Assembly (NCBI GenBank): GCA_963785585.1
Contig: CAWAVW010000004.1
Location: 1,054,001 to 1,118,000, forward strand
Reading direction: 5' to 3'
Origin: Palsa-295 sp963785585
Lineage (GTDB): Bacteria > Acidobacteriota > Terriglobia > Acidiferrales > UBA7541
DNA: 64,000 nucleotides
Part shown: positions 49,693 to 58,303 of the stretch, piece by piece
Position numbering within the stretch: position 1 is the stretch's first letter
How the letters are laid out: each line of letters starts with the position of its first letter
Notes under the pieces: model-generated
Seen by the model: only the letters and a program-made list of their open reading frames with translations
What the model was told of the DNA's origin: nothing
Databases searched by the model: none
Position numbers and translations under genes: made by a program

Positions 49693-50205
49693 TCACGGAA
49701 ACGTCTCATCCGGTTTACAAATCCCCGGTTCACCCGACTCGTAGTAACGAGCACTACTCCACTCCCACAGTTTCGGCTCCGCCACCAATCCTCGCTTCAC
49801 CGGATTGTTGTGCATGTAATTCAACTTCTCCGCCCGCTTATCCTCGCTCCACACATTGAAATCGTAAAACCGCGTCTCCCAAAAACTCGGACGTGCTTTT
49901 CCGGTTCGAGACGGACCTCGCACCGCTCGAGACACGCGCTGTTTCAAAACCTGTAGCGCCGTCGAATGCGTTCCTCTCGCCGGTTCCGACATCAACAGAT
50001 GAAAATGTTCGGGCATCACCACGTAACCGACGACTTTGAATCGGTAGCGATCTCGAACGGAATTTAGAATTTCAAGAAATGTGGTCCGCCGGGAGGGAGT
50101 TCCGAGAAGTGGCTGGCTGTCAAAACAACTACAGGTGATGAAGTGGAGTTGGTTTCGATTGTAACGACGTTCGAGACCAATGGGCACGGAATCCACCCAA
50201 ATCAA
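49693..50205 (-). CDS. REP-associated tyrosine transposase (RAYT, IS200-like Y1 HUH)
   Basis: 170 residues. N-terminal RRYNRNQLHFITCSCFDSQPLL matches the family start; the HUH pair is in VVMPEHFHLLM (HFH), and the catalytic Tyr is the one in KLNYMHNNPVKRGLV. The Trp/Ser-rich end (WEWSSARYYESGEPG) is also typical. RAYTs are domesticated IS200/IS605-type transposases that do not mobilise themselves but are linked to REP palindromes. The gene has E palindromes on both sides with opposite orientation, four to the left and two to the right. Confidence 0.93.
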   Translation of the reverse strand: MIWVDSVPIGLERRYNRNQLHFITCSCFDSQPLLGTPSRRTTFLEILNSVRDRYRFKVVGYVVMPEHFHLLMSEPARGTHSTALQVLKQRVSRAVRGPSRTGKARPSFWETRFYDFNVWSEDKRAEKLNYMHNNPVKRGLVAEPKLWEWSSARYYESGEPGICKPDETFP

Positions 50206-50411
50206 AAACGAACTTCAAAAACGAACTTCAAAAGACCCACCCTTTGCAAAACCGGCAAAGGATGGGGCACCCACGTCAAATCCTAAAATCAAAACCCAAA
50301 CTAAAAATCGAATTCAAAACCGAAATTCAAAAGACCCACCCTTTGCAGAACCGGCAAAGGATGGGGCACCCACGTCAACGACCACTTCAACGACCACGTC
50401 CGATTCCAAAT
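50206..50411. repeat. Right-flank reverse E palindromes
   Basis: Two reverse-orientation E copies at 50236-50272 and 50335-50371, immediately upstream of the RAYT gene on the minus-strand view and downstream of ybiT. Orientation is opposite to the left flank. Confidence 0.88.
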
Positions 50412-52061
50412 CTACCGCTTGCCGCTCACGGCGCGCTGCGGCTTTTCCTTTTCCGCCGCCACCAGAAACTCGCTGTACGGCCCCTTGAAATCCTCGATCT
50501 TGTGATCGTGAAAATGCCAGATCCGCGTGGCCACTTCGTCGATCACGTCGTAGTCGTGCGTCACCAGCAGCACCGTGCCGTCGAATTTCTGCAGCGCAAT
50601 GTTCAGCGCGTTGATCGACTCCAAATCCAAATGGTTCGTCGGCTCGTCCAGAATCAGCACGTTGGGCTTTTGCAGCATCAGCCGGCAGAAAATCAGCCGC
50701 GCCGATTCGCCTCCGCTCAGCGCCGACGTCGGCTTGGTCGCCTCTTCGCCGCTGAACAGCATCTGCCCCAGCACGCCGCGCAATTCTTCCTGCGTCGCCT
50801 GCGGCTTGAACTGGTGCAGCCACTCGATGCAGTCGTGCCCGTGCTGGATCGATTCGCTGTGGTCCTGCGCGAAATATCCGACCATCACGTTGTGGCCCCA
50901 GATCACGTTGCCGCCATCCACCGGAAACGCGCGATCAGAATCGTCCACAAATCCCGTCGCGTTGCGCACCAGCGACTTCAGCAGCGTCGTCTTTCCCGTT
51001 CCGTTGCGCCCCATCAGCGCCACTTTTTCGCCGCGATCCACCGCCGCCGAAAACGGAGCCCACACCTTCACGCCGTCATACGATTTCGCGATGCTCTTGA
51101 TGTCGATCGGATGCTTGCCCGAATTCTGATCCACGTTGAACCGGATATACGGCCGCGCAATGTTCGACCGCGCCAGCTCCGTGGTCTGCAATCGCTCGAC
51201 CTCTTTTTTACGTGACGTCGCCTGCGCCGACCGCGTGCCCGCCGAAAACCGCGCGATAAAGTCCTGCAGCTGCGCGATCTTCTTTTCGCGCTGCGCGTTC
51301 TCGGATTCCACGCGCGAACGGATCGACGTCTTCGCCACCACCATGTCGTCGTACCCGCCGTTGTACATGATCACCGTCTGGTAATCGATGTCCGCCGTGT
51401 GCGTGCACACGGAATTCAAAAAGTGACGGTCGTGCGAAATCACAATCAGCACGCCCTGGTATTCGTTCAGATAATCCTGCAGCCAGTGCACCGAATCGAG
51501 GTCCAGGTTGTTCGTCGGCTCGTCCAGCAGCAGCACTTGCGGATTCCCAAACAGCGCCTGCGCCAGCAGCACGCGCACTTTTTCGCCGCCCTGCAGCTCG
51601 CTCATTTTCCGTTCGTGCGACGATTCTTCGATTCCCAATCCATCCAGCAAAATCGCCGCGTCCGCTTCGGCCGTGTACCCGCCCTCTTCGCCCACAATTC
51701 CTTCCAGCTCGCCCAGGCGCATGCCGTCTTCGTCGGTCAATTCCTCGTGCGGCTTGGCGTAAAGAGCTTCGCGCTCTTGCAATGCCTTCCACAGCGGACG
51801 GTTGCCCAGAATCACCGCATCGATCACCCGCATTTCGTCAAACGCGAACTGGTCCTGCCTCAAAATTCCGAGCTTCTTCGGACGCGTCACATCGCCCTTG
51901 GTCGGGTCGATCTCGCCGGTCAAAATCTTCATCAACGTCGATTTCCCCGCGCCGTTCGGCCCGGTAATTCCGTACCGCCGCCCATCAAAGAACGTCGTGG
52001 ACACATCCTCAAACAGGATCCGCGGCCCGTACCGCATCGTCACATTGTTGATCGATAGCAT
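50412..52061 (-). CDS. ybiT: ABC-F family ATPase YbiT
   Basis: 549 residues with two ATPase domains. The first has GPNGAGKST, signature LQGGEKVR and LLLDEPTNNLD; the second GRNGTGKTT, LSGGESAR and LILDEPTNHLD. The inter-domain arm (about 230-290, KKEVERLQTTELARSNIARPYIRF) is the ABC-F linker. No transmembrane part. Similarity is highest to YbiT (LRQDQFAF, VLLAQALF). ABC-F proteins act at the ribosome; in this subfamily, the exact role is not settled. Confidence 0.96.
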   Translation of the reverse strand: MLSINNVTMRYGPRILFEDVSTTFFDGRRYGITGPNGAGKSTLMKILTGEIDPTKGDVTRPKKLGILRQDQFAFDEMRVIDAVILGNRPLWKALQEREALYAKPHEELTDEDGMRLGELEGIVGEEGGYTAEADAAILLDGLGIEESSHERKMSELQGGEKVRVLLAQALFGNPQVLLLDEPTNNLDLDSVHWLQDYLNEYQGVLIVISHDRHFLNSVCTHTADIDYQTVIMYNGGYDDMVVAKTSIRSRVESENAQREKKIAQLQDFIARFSAGTRSAQATSRKKEVERLQTTELARSNIARPYIRFNVDQNSGKHPIDIKSIAKSYDGVKVWAPFSAAVDRGEKVALMGRNGTGKTTLLKSLVRNATGFVDDSDRAFPVDGGNVIWGHNVMVGYFAQDHSESIQHGHDCIEWLHQFKPQATQEELRGVLGQMLFSGEEATKPTSALSGGESARLIFCRLMLQKPNVLILDEPTNHLDLESINALNIALQKFDGTVLLVTHDYDVIDEVATRIWHFHDHKIEDFKGPYSEFLVAAEKEKPQRAVSGKR

Positions 52062-52620
52062 AGCCCTCTATTGTAAACGAATTGCCCCACCCGGCCAATT
52101 CGCACACGTGGCACAAGCACACGTGGCACAGGCGCTCCCGACGGAGTTTAGTCGCCTAGGCGACAACCGCTAGCTTTCGACTTTGCTTTTGCTTTTGATT
52201 TGGGAAGGTCACAACTTCAGCCGTGACAAACTCCGCCGGCCCCAGCCGGAGTGTAGTCGCCTAGGCGACCGTCCTTCGTTTCTGCAAAGGGTGGGAGCCT
52301 TCAGCTTTCGACTTTGCTTCCGCTTTTGATTTGGGAAGGTCACGGCTTCAGCCGTGACAAACCCCGCCGGACCCCGCGTCACAATCCCACGTGGCACACG
52401 CACACGTGGCACAGACGCTCCCGACGGAGTTTAGTCGCCTAGGCGACAACCTTTCGCTTTCGACTTTGCTTCCGCTTTTGACTTGGGTGCCCCAGCCGGA
52501 GTTTAGTCGCCTGGGCGACCGTCCTTCGTCTCTGCAAAGGGTGGGAGCCTTTCGCTTTCGACTCTACTTTTGACTTGGCCCATGTAGAGGCCGCACGACG
52601 ATTTCCGTCGAGCGGGCAGC
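52062..52620. repeat. F palindromes and C-like hairpin
   Basis: Four GTCGCCTAGGCGAC-type palindromes (52151-52164, 52256-52269, 52434-52447, 52506-52519) preceded by GGAGTTTA or similar; these tell of F-E hybrids because TTCTGCAAAGGGTGGGAGCC from E follows two of them. A CGACGA-TTTCC-GTCG hairpin is at about 52586-52620. This is the last palindrome before the island. Confidence 0.8.
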
Positions 52621-52917
52621 CTTTGCTTTTGCCCGCGCCCCAGGACCGCCGATCTCCCGATCGACGAGCTAGCCCGCGTACCCGGGAACTGCGTCCACGG
52701 AAGCCGCGAAACCGGAATCTGCCTAGTCACAGGCGAGGAAGGGGCAGGGGACGGAGTTTGGCGCGCGGTGCTGTCCGCGCTCGACTTCACCCTTACAGTC
52801 TTCGCCCATGGCGTTTCCCCAGTGGGCTTAACTGATTGCCCGACTCATGTTAGCATAGTAGTACCTACACGTCAAGGGAAATGTGGGGCCAGGACTGCGG
52901 CGTCCTAACTCCGGTTC
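52621..52917 (+). pseudogene. Possible 5'-truncated gene fragment
   Basis: The frame ending at TAA 52915-52917 is open back to just after the F/C-like palindrome with no usable start. It encodes protein-like sequence (ELARVPGNCVHGSRETGICLVTGEEGAGDGVWRAVLSALDFTLTVFAHGVSPVGLTDC) of no family I recognise. If real, the 5' end was lost at the palindrome edge. Could also be chance; codon evidence is by eye only. Confidence 0.25.
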
Positions 52918-53126
52918 GAGCGCGGCCCGAGAGCCCGCAGCGTCTCGCGATGACCTCACAAACGGGAACTCGCTGCGGCCTCGTCGCCGGGAACTTAGGT
53001 CTGCTTGCCCCGCGACCACAATCGTCCTGGTCCAATTGAGGCCGTAATCCGCCCAAACTCGGCCGGTCGGCCCCCGTACGCGGTGCTGCTTGCCTTTCTG
53101 ATTAACCTGGCGTACGATCCGGAGGT
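52918..53126. other. Left edge of the low-GC island, nothing recognised
   Basis: Composition shifts to a lower GC level here and no palindromic element of any family is present from about 52620 to 57390. Confidence 0.5.
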
Positions 53127-53234
53127 ATGGCGAACAAAAGGCGAAGGGCGGTGTTTGAGGCAACCGTTTTGACTGCGGCGCAACATAATGTAAATTGCTT
53201 TAGCGTCGGCAAGCTTGAGCAGGTGACGCTTTGA
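53127..53234 (+). CDS. Possible 35-aa upstream peptide of darT
   Basis: MANKRRRAVFEATVLTAAQHNVNCFSVGKLEQVTL, ending six bases before the darT start codon. A GGAGG sits almost against the ATG, which is poor spacing. Could be a coupling leader peptide or chance; no known family. Confidence 0.25.
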   Translation: MANKRRRAVFEATVLTAAQHNVNCFSVGKLEQVTL

Positions 53235-53240
53235 GATTCC

Positions 53241-53915
53241 GTGCCGATTCAAAGACCACTTCGAATCTTTCACATAACCGCGATCCCGAATCTCGCAAAC
53301 ATTGCGACGTCCAGGAAATTATATTCCACGCGAATTCTTCAACGGAGGGGAATCACACACGCGGACATCGCGTATCAGCGCGCGCAGGGGACCAGAGCGA
53401 CAAAACTGGTCGGGAAGCCTCCTGGCGGAGTAATTCACGACTACGTTCCTTTTTATTTCGCGCCGAGGTCCCCAATGCTTGGAACTATTAATAAGGGAAA
53501 CGTGGAAGGATGCCCATATCGGCAGCAGGACATCGTGCACCTCGTTACCACGGTCGAAGCTGTCGTGGAGCGCCGATTGCCATATGTTTTCTACGATTTC
53601 AATGCGACTCTGAGTTTTTCCACTTGCTACTGTTCTTTAGAGGATCTCGATAAAATTGATTGGGACTTATTCTACGAACATCCTCGACTCGACGGATACT
53701 GTAAGTATTGGCACAGCAGAATGGACCTACCTAGGTACGTCCGGCGGAAAGAAACACGTCAAGCCGAGTTCTTGGTTCACGGGGAAGTGCCTTTGGATAT
53801 CATCGACACCGTTGGCGTATTTGACGAGGCGAAGGCCCGGGAGGTGAGGCTAATTTTCGATAGTGCGGGACTCGATTTGACTGTTGAAGTGAAGCCAGCT
53901 TGGTATTATCACTGA
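53241..53915 (+). CDS. darT: DarT-type DNA ADP-ribosyltransferase toxin (DUF4433)
   Basis: 224 residues from GTG 53241. LRIFHITAIPNLANI at the N-terminus, VIHDYVPFYFAPRSPMLGTINKG in the middle, and RRKETRQAEFLVHGEVPLDII with candidate catalytic Glu176 identify it. DarT attaches ADP-ribose to thymidine in single-stranded DNA, halting replication; DarTG systems also defend against phages. All core motifs look intact. darG starts 9 bases after its stop, on the same strand. GC is visibly lower than in the surrounding genome. Confidence 0.93.
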   Translation: MPIQRPLRIFHITAIPNLANIATSRKLYSTRILQRRGITHADIAYQRAQGTRATKLVGKPPGGVIHDYVPFYFAPRSPMLGTINKGNVEGCPYRQQDIVHLVTTVEAVVERRLPYVFYDFNATLSFSTCYCSLEDLDKIDWDLFYEHPRLDGYCKYWHSRMDLPRYVRRKETRQAEFLVHGEVPLDIIDTVGVFDEAKAREVRLIFDSAGLDLTVEVKPAWYYH

Positions 53916-53924
53916 GGATCGAAA

Positions 53925-55004
53925 ATGACCGTAACGGTTAAAAACGCAGGCGACCTATTACAAGAGAACACCGACGCGATTGTAAACACTGTAAACTGCG
54001 TCGGCGTCATGGGGAAAGGCATTGCGTTGCAGTTCAAGCAACGGTGGCCACGGAACTTCAAGGCCTACGAGGCGGCGTGTAAACGAAGGGAAGTCAGTAT
54101 CGGCAAAATGTTCGTTTTCGACCTTGGCCACTGGGAACGGCCTCGGTTCATCATCAATTTCCCCACCAAAACTCACTGGCGAAGCGATTCGAAATTGCAC
54201 TATATCGAATTGGGCCTTGCTGACCTCATTAATCAGGTGAAGCTTCTCAAAATTGAGAGCATCGCGCTTCCGCCCCTCGGATGCGGGAACGGCGGTCTCG
54301 ATTGGGACGACGTACGAAAGTTGATCGTTTCGTCGTTCGCGGCGGTGCCGTCGGTTCAAGTGAGTGCATTTGAGCCGATGGGCGCACCGCCCCCACGTGA
54401 GATGGCAATCAGAACGGTTAAGCCGGAAATGACGGCGGCGAGAGCGGCAATTATAAAAGTCATTTCCGTATACCGCGAGATGGAGTACGGGCTCAGCAAG
54501 ATCGAGGTTCAAAAGCTTGCATATTTCCTTGAGCAGGCAGGTCAACCATTGAGGTTGAAATTTGAAAAACATACCTTCGGACCTTATTCCGATAGCCTCA
54601 GGCATGTACTGAAGGCAATGGACGGTCATTACGTTAACGGGGTTGGAGATTTTGCGAGCAAATCGGAAATTTCCGTATTGTCGGGTGCTGTTGCTGAGGC
54701 GGATGACTTCTTGCGAAGGAAGGGCGGTGAAGAACTGACGGCACAAGTTTCGCGGGTACGGAGCCTGATAAATGGTTTTGAAACACCTTACGGCATGGAA
54801 CTATTGTCAACGGTTCACTGGGTTGCTGTTCACGATCGAAAGGCTCGTACGCCTGACGAAGCCGTGACCGCGGTGCATTGTTGGAGCGCTCGGAAGAAGG
54901 CAGTTCTTCGGGACGAACATATTCGTATCGCGTGGCGACGTCTCGAGGAACAAGGCTGGTTTACAGTGGTGCCTTCGAGCACGAGGGTCCGCCTGCAGTT
55001 CTAG
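53925..55004 (+). CDS. darG: DarG antitoxin: macrodomain plus DarT-binding C-terminal domain
   Basis: 359 residues. The macrodomain (1-150) has NTVNCVGVMGKGIALQFK, FPTKTHW (Lys81, at the place of the catalytic lysine in characterised DarG) and LPPLGCGNGGLDW. It removes the ADP-ribose from DNA. The C-terminal 200 residues (YGLSKIEVQKLAYFLEQAGQPLRLKFEKHTFGPYSDSLRHVLKAMDGHYVNG) are the domain that holds DarT directly. Two-gene order toxin then antitoxin is standard. Confidence 0.95.
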   Translation: MTVTVKNAGDLLQENTDAIVNTVNCVGVMGKGIALQFKQRWPRNFKAYEAACKRREVSIGKMFVFDLGHWERPRFIINFPTKTHWRSDSKLHYIELGLADLINQVKLLKIESIALPPLGCGNGGLDWDDVRKLIVSSFAAVPSVQVSAFEPMGAPPPREMAIRTVKPEMTAARAAIIKVISVYREMEYGLSKIEVQKLAYFLEQAGQPLRLKFEKHTFGPYSDSLRHVLKAMDGHYVNGVGDFASKSEISVLSGAVAEADDFLRRKGGEELTAQVSRVRSLINGFETPYGMELLSTVHWVAVHDRKARTPDEAVTAVHCWSARKKAVLRDEHIRIAWRRLEEQGWFTVVPSSTRVRLQF

Positions 55005-55043
55005 GGCGATATCGGTCGCCCTATATCGTGTCGCTGGGTAAAA

Positions 55044-56303
55044 CTACTGTGGCGGGGCCAACTGGGCTTTCAGATTTAGTTGGCTATCTTTAAGCACATC
55101 CACATTTCGCTCCCAAGTCCTTCCTGCTTCGTTCGTCACGCGCACAACGTGTACACCAGCGCTCAGTTTTAGAGTTTCCGGTGTATTCCCAACGAACTTT
55201 CCGTCAACGTAAACGTCTGCGCCGTCTGGCGCAGACGCGATCGAAATTGACCCTGAGCCGTCTTCCGGCGGAGCGCTCGAAGTGCCCTGAGCGTTCACGG
55301 TGGGATAAAATCGGGCGAGAAGAGATATGAGGTCGGAGGAACTTAGCGCGAATCCTAGGCTCTGTACGTCTTTTCCGACGACTTTTGCGGAGTTAATACC
55401 GATGACTTCGCCGTAACCGTTCAACAGAGGGCCACCGCTATTGCCTGGATTAATCGCCGCATCGGTCTGAATCCAAGTTCCGGGGCCGGCGTCCGGGATC
55501 GTGCCGACTGCGCTGACGATTCCTTTCGTCACGGAGAACGGCATGCTCATGCCGGGGTTGCCAATCGCGACGACTGTTTGTCCCTGGCGTACACCCGAAA
55601 TATCGGCCAAAGACAGGCAAGGGAATCCTGACCCGTCAACCTTCAGAAGTGCCAAGTCCTTTTCGTCGTCAACGTATACGACTTTCGCTTCGAACTGCCG
55701 GCCGTCTGGCGAAAGCGCAGTGAGCGTTTGCTCACCCCTAGCAACGTGAGCGTTTGTGGCGATCACCCCGGTGTCGGTGATGAAAAAGCCGGTGCCTTGG
55801 CCGGTTGCGCTGCGAAGCCTAACGACCGCCGGTTCGGTCCTCTGAACGATTTGGTCAGTCGGTAATTCGGGGCGCATGTCGATCTTGGTATTCCCGACTA
55901 GTGTTGCACTGACAGTACCCGTTAGCGATTTCGAGATCGGTTCGAGTGTGAATTCGAAATGATCGGTCTTCAAAAGCCAATACGGGCCATGATCGACGCC
56001 ATTCAACGTGACAAATCGCATCGCTGGTTCCGTCAGCTCGATCTCCTTTGTCGCATAACCTGGCAAGCTTAGCCTGAGAGTCACCGCATGTTCCAATCGC
56101 CCGCTAAAGACCGTGTGCGGCTTATGAACATATGTACTCGGAATTTTTCTTTCGTAAGGAGTCTTCCCAACTACAACGCCGTCGAGTTCGACTGTCGCGC
56201 CGGCTGGGTTGGAATTGATCTTCAGGGTTTCGGCCGAAGTTGCAACTGTAAAAGCCGAAACTGCTAATATAAAAAGGAGCCAAACGGACGAAAACGTCTT
56301 CAT
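55044..56303 (-). CDS. Secreted trypsin-like (S1C) protease flanked by PEGA domains
   Basis: 419 residues. Signal peptide (MKTFSSVWLLFILAVSAFTVATSA), PEGA domain (about 25-105, LKINSNPAGATVELDGVVVGKTPYERKI), trypsin-like domain (155-330) with the triad in TNAHVA, DEKDLALLKV and NPGNSGGPL, and a second PEGA domain (345-410, ISIASAPDGADVYVDGKFVGNTPETLKLSAG). No PDZ is present, unlike DegP/HtrA. PEGA modules contact the cell wall or surface proteins. It converges on darG with a 39-base gap and shares its lower-GC composition. Confidence 0.9.
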   Translation of the reverse strand: MKTFSSVWLLFILAVSAFTVATSAETLKINSNPAGATVELDGVVVGKTPYERKIPSTYVHKPHTVFSGRLEHAVTLRLSLPGYATKEIELTEPAMRFVTLNGVDHGPYWLLKTDHFEFTLEPISKSLTGTVSATLVGNTKIDMRPELPTDQIVQRTEPAVVRLRSATGQGTGFFITDTGVIATNAHVARGEQTLTALSPDGRQFEAKVVYVDDEKDLALLKVDGSGFPCLSLADISGVRQGQTVVAIGNPGMSMPFSVTKGIVSAVGTIPDAGPGTWIQTDAAINPGNSGGPLLNGYGEVIGINSAKVVGKDVQSLGFALSSSDLISLLARFYPTVNAQGTSSAPPEDGSGSISIASAPDGADVYVDGKFVGNTPETLKLSAGVHVVRVTNEAGRTWERNVDVLKDSQLNLKAQLAPPQ

Positions 56304-56470
56304 GGCTGGTTACCCCCGCGGAATCAGATTTGCGGCACTGTACCATAAGTTAACATTTACCGTGCTGTCCTATCTCGCGGCCACGAGGGCGCCATTTCGC
56401 CGGGCCGAGCGCTTACCGATTCCACATCTCGATAGCGAACAAAAAGCGAAGATGGTAAGATGCCTTCGCC

Positions 56471-56785
56471 ATGGAGATGCGTTCGTGCACCGTGAAGATC
56501 CGCGGGGAAGAGGGCGTCGAGCACACCGTGCAGGTGACGGCGTCCACGCTGTATGAAGCGGTGGCCATGGCGCTGCGGACGTTTCACAACACCGAGTGGA
56601 TCGAGAATGCCGGGCGCTCGGCGGACATCCATGTGACCGTGCAGCAGCCGGTGGTCACGCATGTGGTCAAGTCGAGCGATTTTTATGCCTGGCTGGGGCA
56701 GAACGGGACGTCTCCGCGGGAAATGGTGAAGCGGCAGAAGGTGAGGGAACTGTTGGGGATTTCGGACACGCGCAGGATGGGGTGA
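56471..56785 (+). CDS. Conserved hypothetical protein (104 aa)
   Basis: MEMRSCTVKIRGEEGVEHTVQVTASTLYEAVAMALRTFHNTEWIENAGRSADIHVTVQQPVVTHVVKSSDFYAWL then SPREMVKRQKVRELLGI. One alpha/beta domain and a helical tail. I have seen this type among small acidobacterial proteins but recall no function. Near the right end of the low-GC island. Confidence 0.7.
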   Translation: MEMRSCTVKIRGEEGVEHTVQVTASTLYEAVAMALRTFHNTEWIENAGRSADIHVTVQQPVVTHVVKSSDFYAWLGQNGTSPREMVKRQKVRELLGISDTRRMG

Positions 56786-56822
56786 ACGCGGCTCGCCGCC
56801 GCTCCGAATTCGGCCTATGTCC

Positions 56823-56851
56823 TTGACATTACGTAACTACTATGTTACCAT
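56823..56851 (+). promoter_or_regulatory. Sigma-70-like promoter with embedded palindrome
   Basis: TTGACA (56823-56828), 17-base spacer, TACCAT (56846-56851). The palindrome GTAAC-N6-GTTAC (56833-56848) sits in the spacer and reaches the -10, a layout expected for repression. It is 38 bases upstream of the 56889 gene start. Confidence 0.6.
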
Positions 56852-56888
56852 TAGTCGGGCGATCAGATAAGCCCGCTAGGGAAGCGTC

Positions 56889-57311
56889 ATGGGCGAAGTC
56901 GGCGGCAAAGGCGAGCGCGAACGGCAGCAACCAGCGGACTCCGCTCCCGACTCCAGTCCTAGAGCCGGTCCTGACATCCGTCCCGACTCCGCTCCCGCCT
57001 TCGACCCCGCCTTCGACCCCGCCTTCGACACGAGCTCGGGCTCCGAACCCGACGACGCGGCCGTGGCCGAGTACGTCGCCCATCTCCAAAAAAACACCAA
57101 ACCACGCGCCCCGGGCAAGCCCCGCGGCCCCGTCCCCGGAGCGCGCGCCCTGTTTTTCCTGGCGCTCCGCCACGGCATCACTCCCCACAAGATTCACCGC
57201 GAAGCGACCGGCAGATCCCTCGGACCACGCCGCAAAAAGACCCCCAAACAACGCCCGCAGGATCCGTCCTTAGCGTCCCTTCCGGAATTAGAAATCAACG
57301 GAAACAAATGA
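56889..57311 (+). CDS. Hypothetical protein with FDPA repeats and basic C-terminus
   Basis: 140 residues from ATG 56889, with GGGAAG four bases before. The first half is Pro/Asp/Ser-rich with FDPAFDPAFDT; the second half (ALFFLALRHGITPHKIHREATGRSLGPRRKKTPKQRP) is basic with one likely helix-turn-helix-like segment (FLALRHGITPHKIHREATG). Its own promoter with an operator suggests a small regulated protein. A second frame (56842-57273) also stays open; codon bias by eye favours this one. Confidence 0.5.
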   Translation: MGEVGGKGERERQQPADSAPDSSPRAGPDIRPDSAPAFDPAFDPAFDTSSGSEPDDAAVAEYVAHLQKNTKPRAPGKPRGPVPGARALFFLALRHGITPHKIHREATGRSLGPRRKKTPKQRPQDPSLASLPELEINGNK

Positions 57312-58303
57312 AAACAAGGCACATCGCATTTTCTAATCGCAACACTATTTTGCGATTAGAAAATCGCCATGGCCGCCGTTTCGAAATCAAGGGCTGGCGG
57401 GCGTGAAGCCCGCCGCTACAAATGCAAAGTCCTTTCCGGCCGCCAGCCGTGGCCGTTGCCTTTGCCGTTGTTTTTGTAGCGGCGGCCTTCACGGCCGCCA
57501 GGCTTTGCCGTTGATGTTGCCGTTGCCGTTGCCGTTCCGTTTGAGGGCCGGCACACGAAAATCGCCAGAACCAAAAGCAACGGCTGGCGGGCGTGAAGCC
57601 CGCCGCTACAAATGCAAAGTCCTTTCCGGCCGCCAGCCGTGGCCGTTGCCTTTGCCGTTGTTTTTGTAGCGGCGGCCTTTACGGCCGCCAGCCTTTGCCG
57701 TTAATGTTGCCGTTGCCGTTCCGTTTGACGGTCGGCACACGAAAACCGCCAGAACCAAAAGCAACGGCTGCCCGCACGACGGACCCCGTCGTGCGGCCGC
57801 CACACAGGCCAATTCAAAATCAACGGCTGGCAGGCGTGAAGCCCGCCGCTACAAATGCAAAGTCCTTTCCGGCCGCCAGCCGTGGCCGTTGCCTTTGCCG
57901 TTGTTTTTGTAGCGGCGGCCTTTACGGCCGCCAGCCTTTGCCGTTGATGTTGCCGTTGCCGTTTCGTCTGACGGTCGGCACACGAAAATCGCCAGAACCA
58001 AAGGCAACGGCTGCCCGCACGACAGACCCCGTCGCGCGGCCGCTACACAGGCCAAGGCAAAATCAACGGCTGGCGGGCGTGAAGCCCGCCGCTACAAATG
58101 CAAAGTCCTTTCCGGCCGCCAGCCGTGGCCGTTGCCTTTGCCGTTGTTTTTGTAGCGGCGGCCTTTACGGCCGCCAGCCTTTGCCGTTGATGTTGCCGTT
58201 GCCGCTTCGTTTGACGGTCGGCACACGAAAACCGCCAGAACCAAAAGCAACGGCTGGCGGGCGTGAAGCCCGCCGCTACAAAGGCAACAGCGCCGCGAGC
58301 GCG
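57312..58303. repeat. Large tandem palindrome array (190/243/243-bp period)
   Basis: The landmark AATGCAAAGT recurs at 57421, 57611, 57854 and 58097. Each unit holds a reverse C hairpin (GGCGGGCGTGAAGCCCGCC), a second hairpin with GGCC-TTTAC-GGCC core, and long linkers of GTTGCCTTTGCC type. The 243-base units contain an extra 53-base segment with a GCACGACGG-CCCCGTCGTGC hairpin, lacking in the first unit. Open frames through it encode only repeat peptides and are not genes. Confidence 0.9.

Noticed and set aside
52640..52700. Possible tRNA suggested by the frame SSIGRSAVLG
   Set aside because: The sequence cannot be folded by eye into a cloverleaf with a T-loop GTTCRA in the right place and acceptor stem.
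56842..57273. Alternative frame overlapping the 56889 gene
   Set aside because: It has a poorer start and a Pro/Thr/Ser-rich product; the 56889 frame has a good ribosome binding site and a more protein-like C-terminus.
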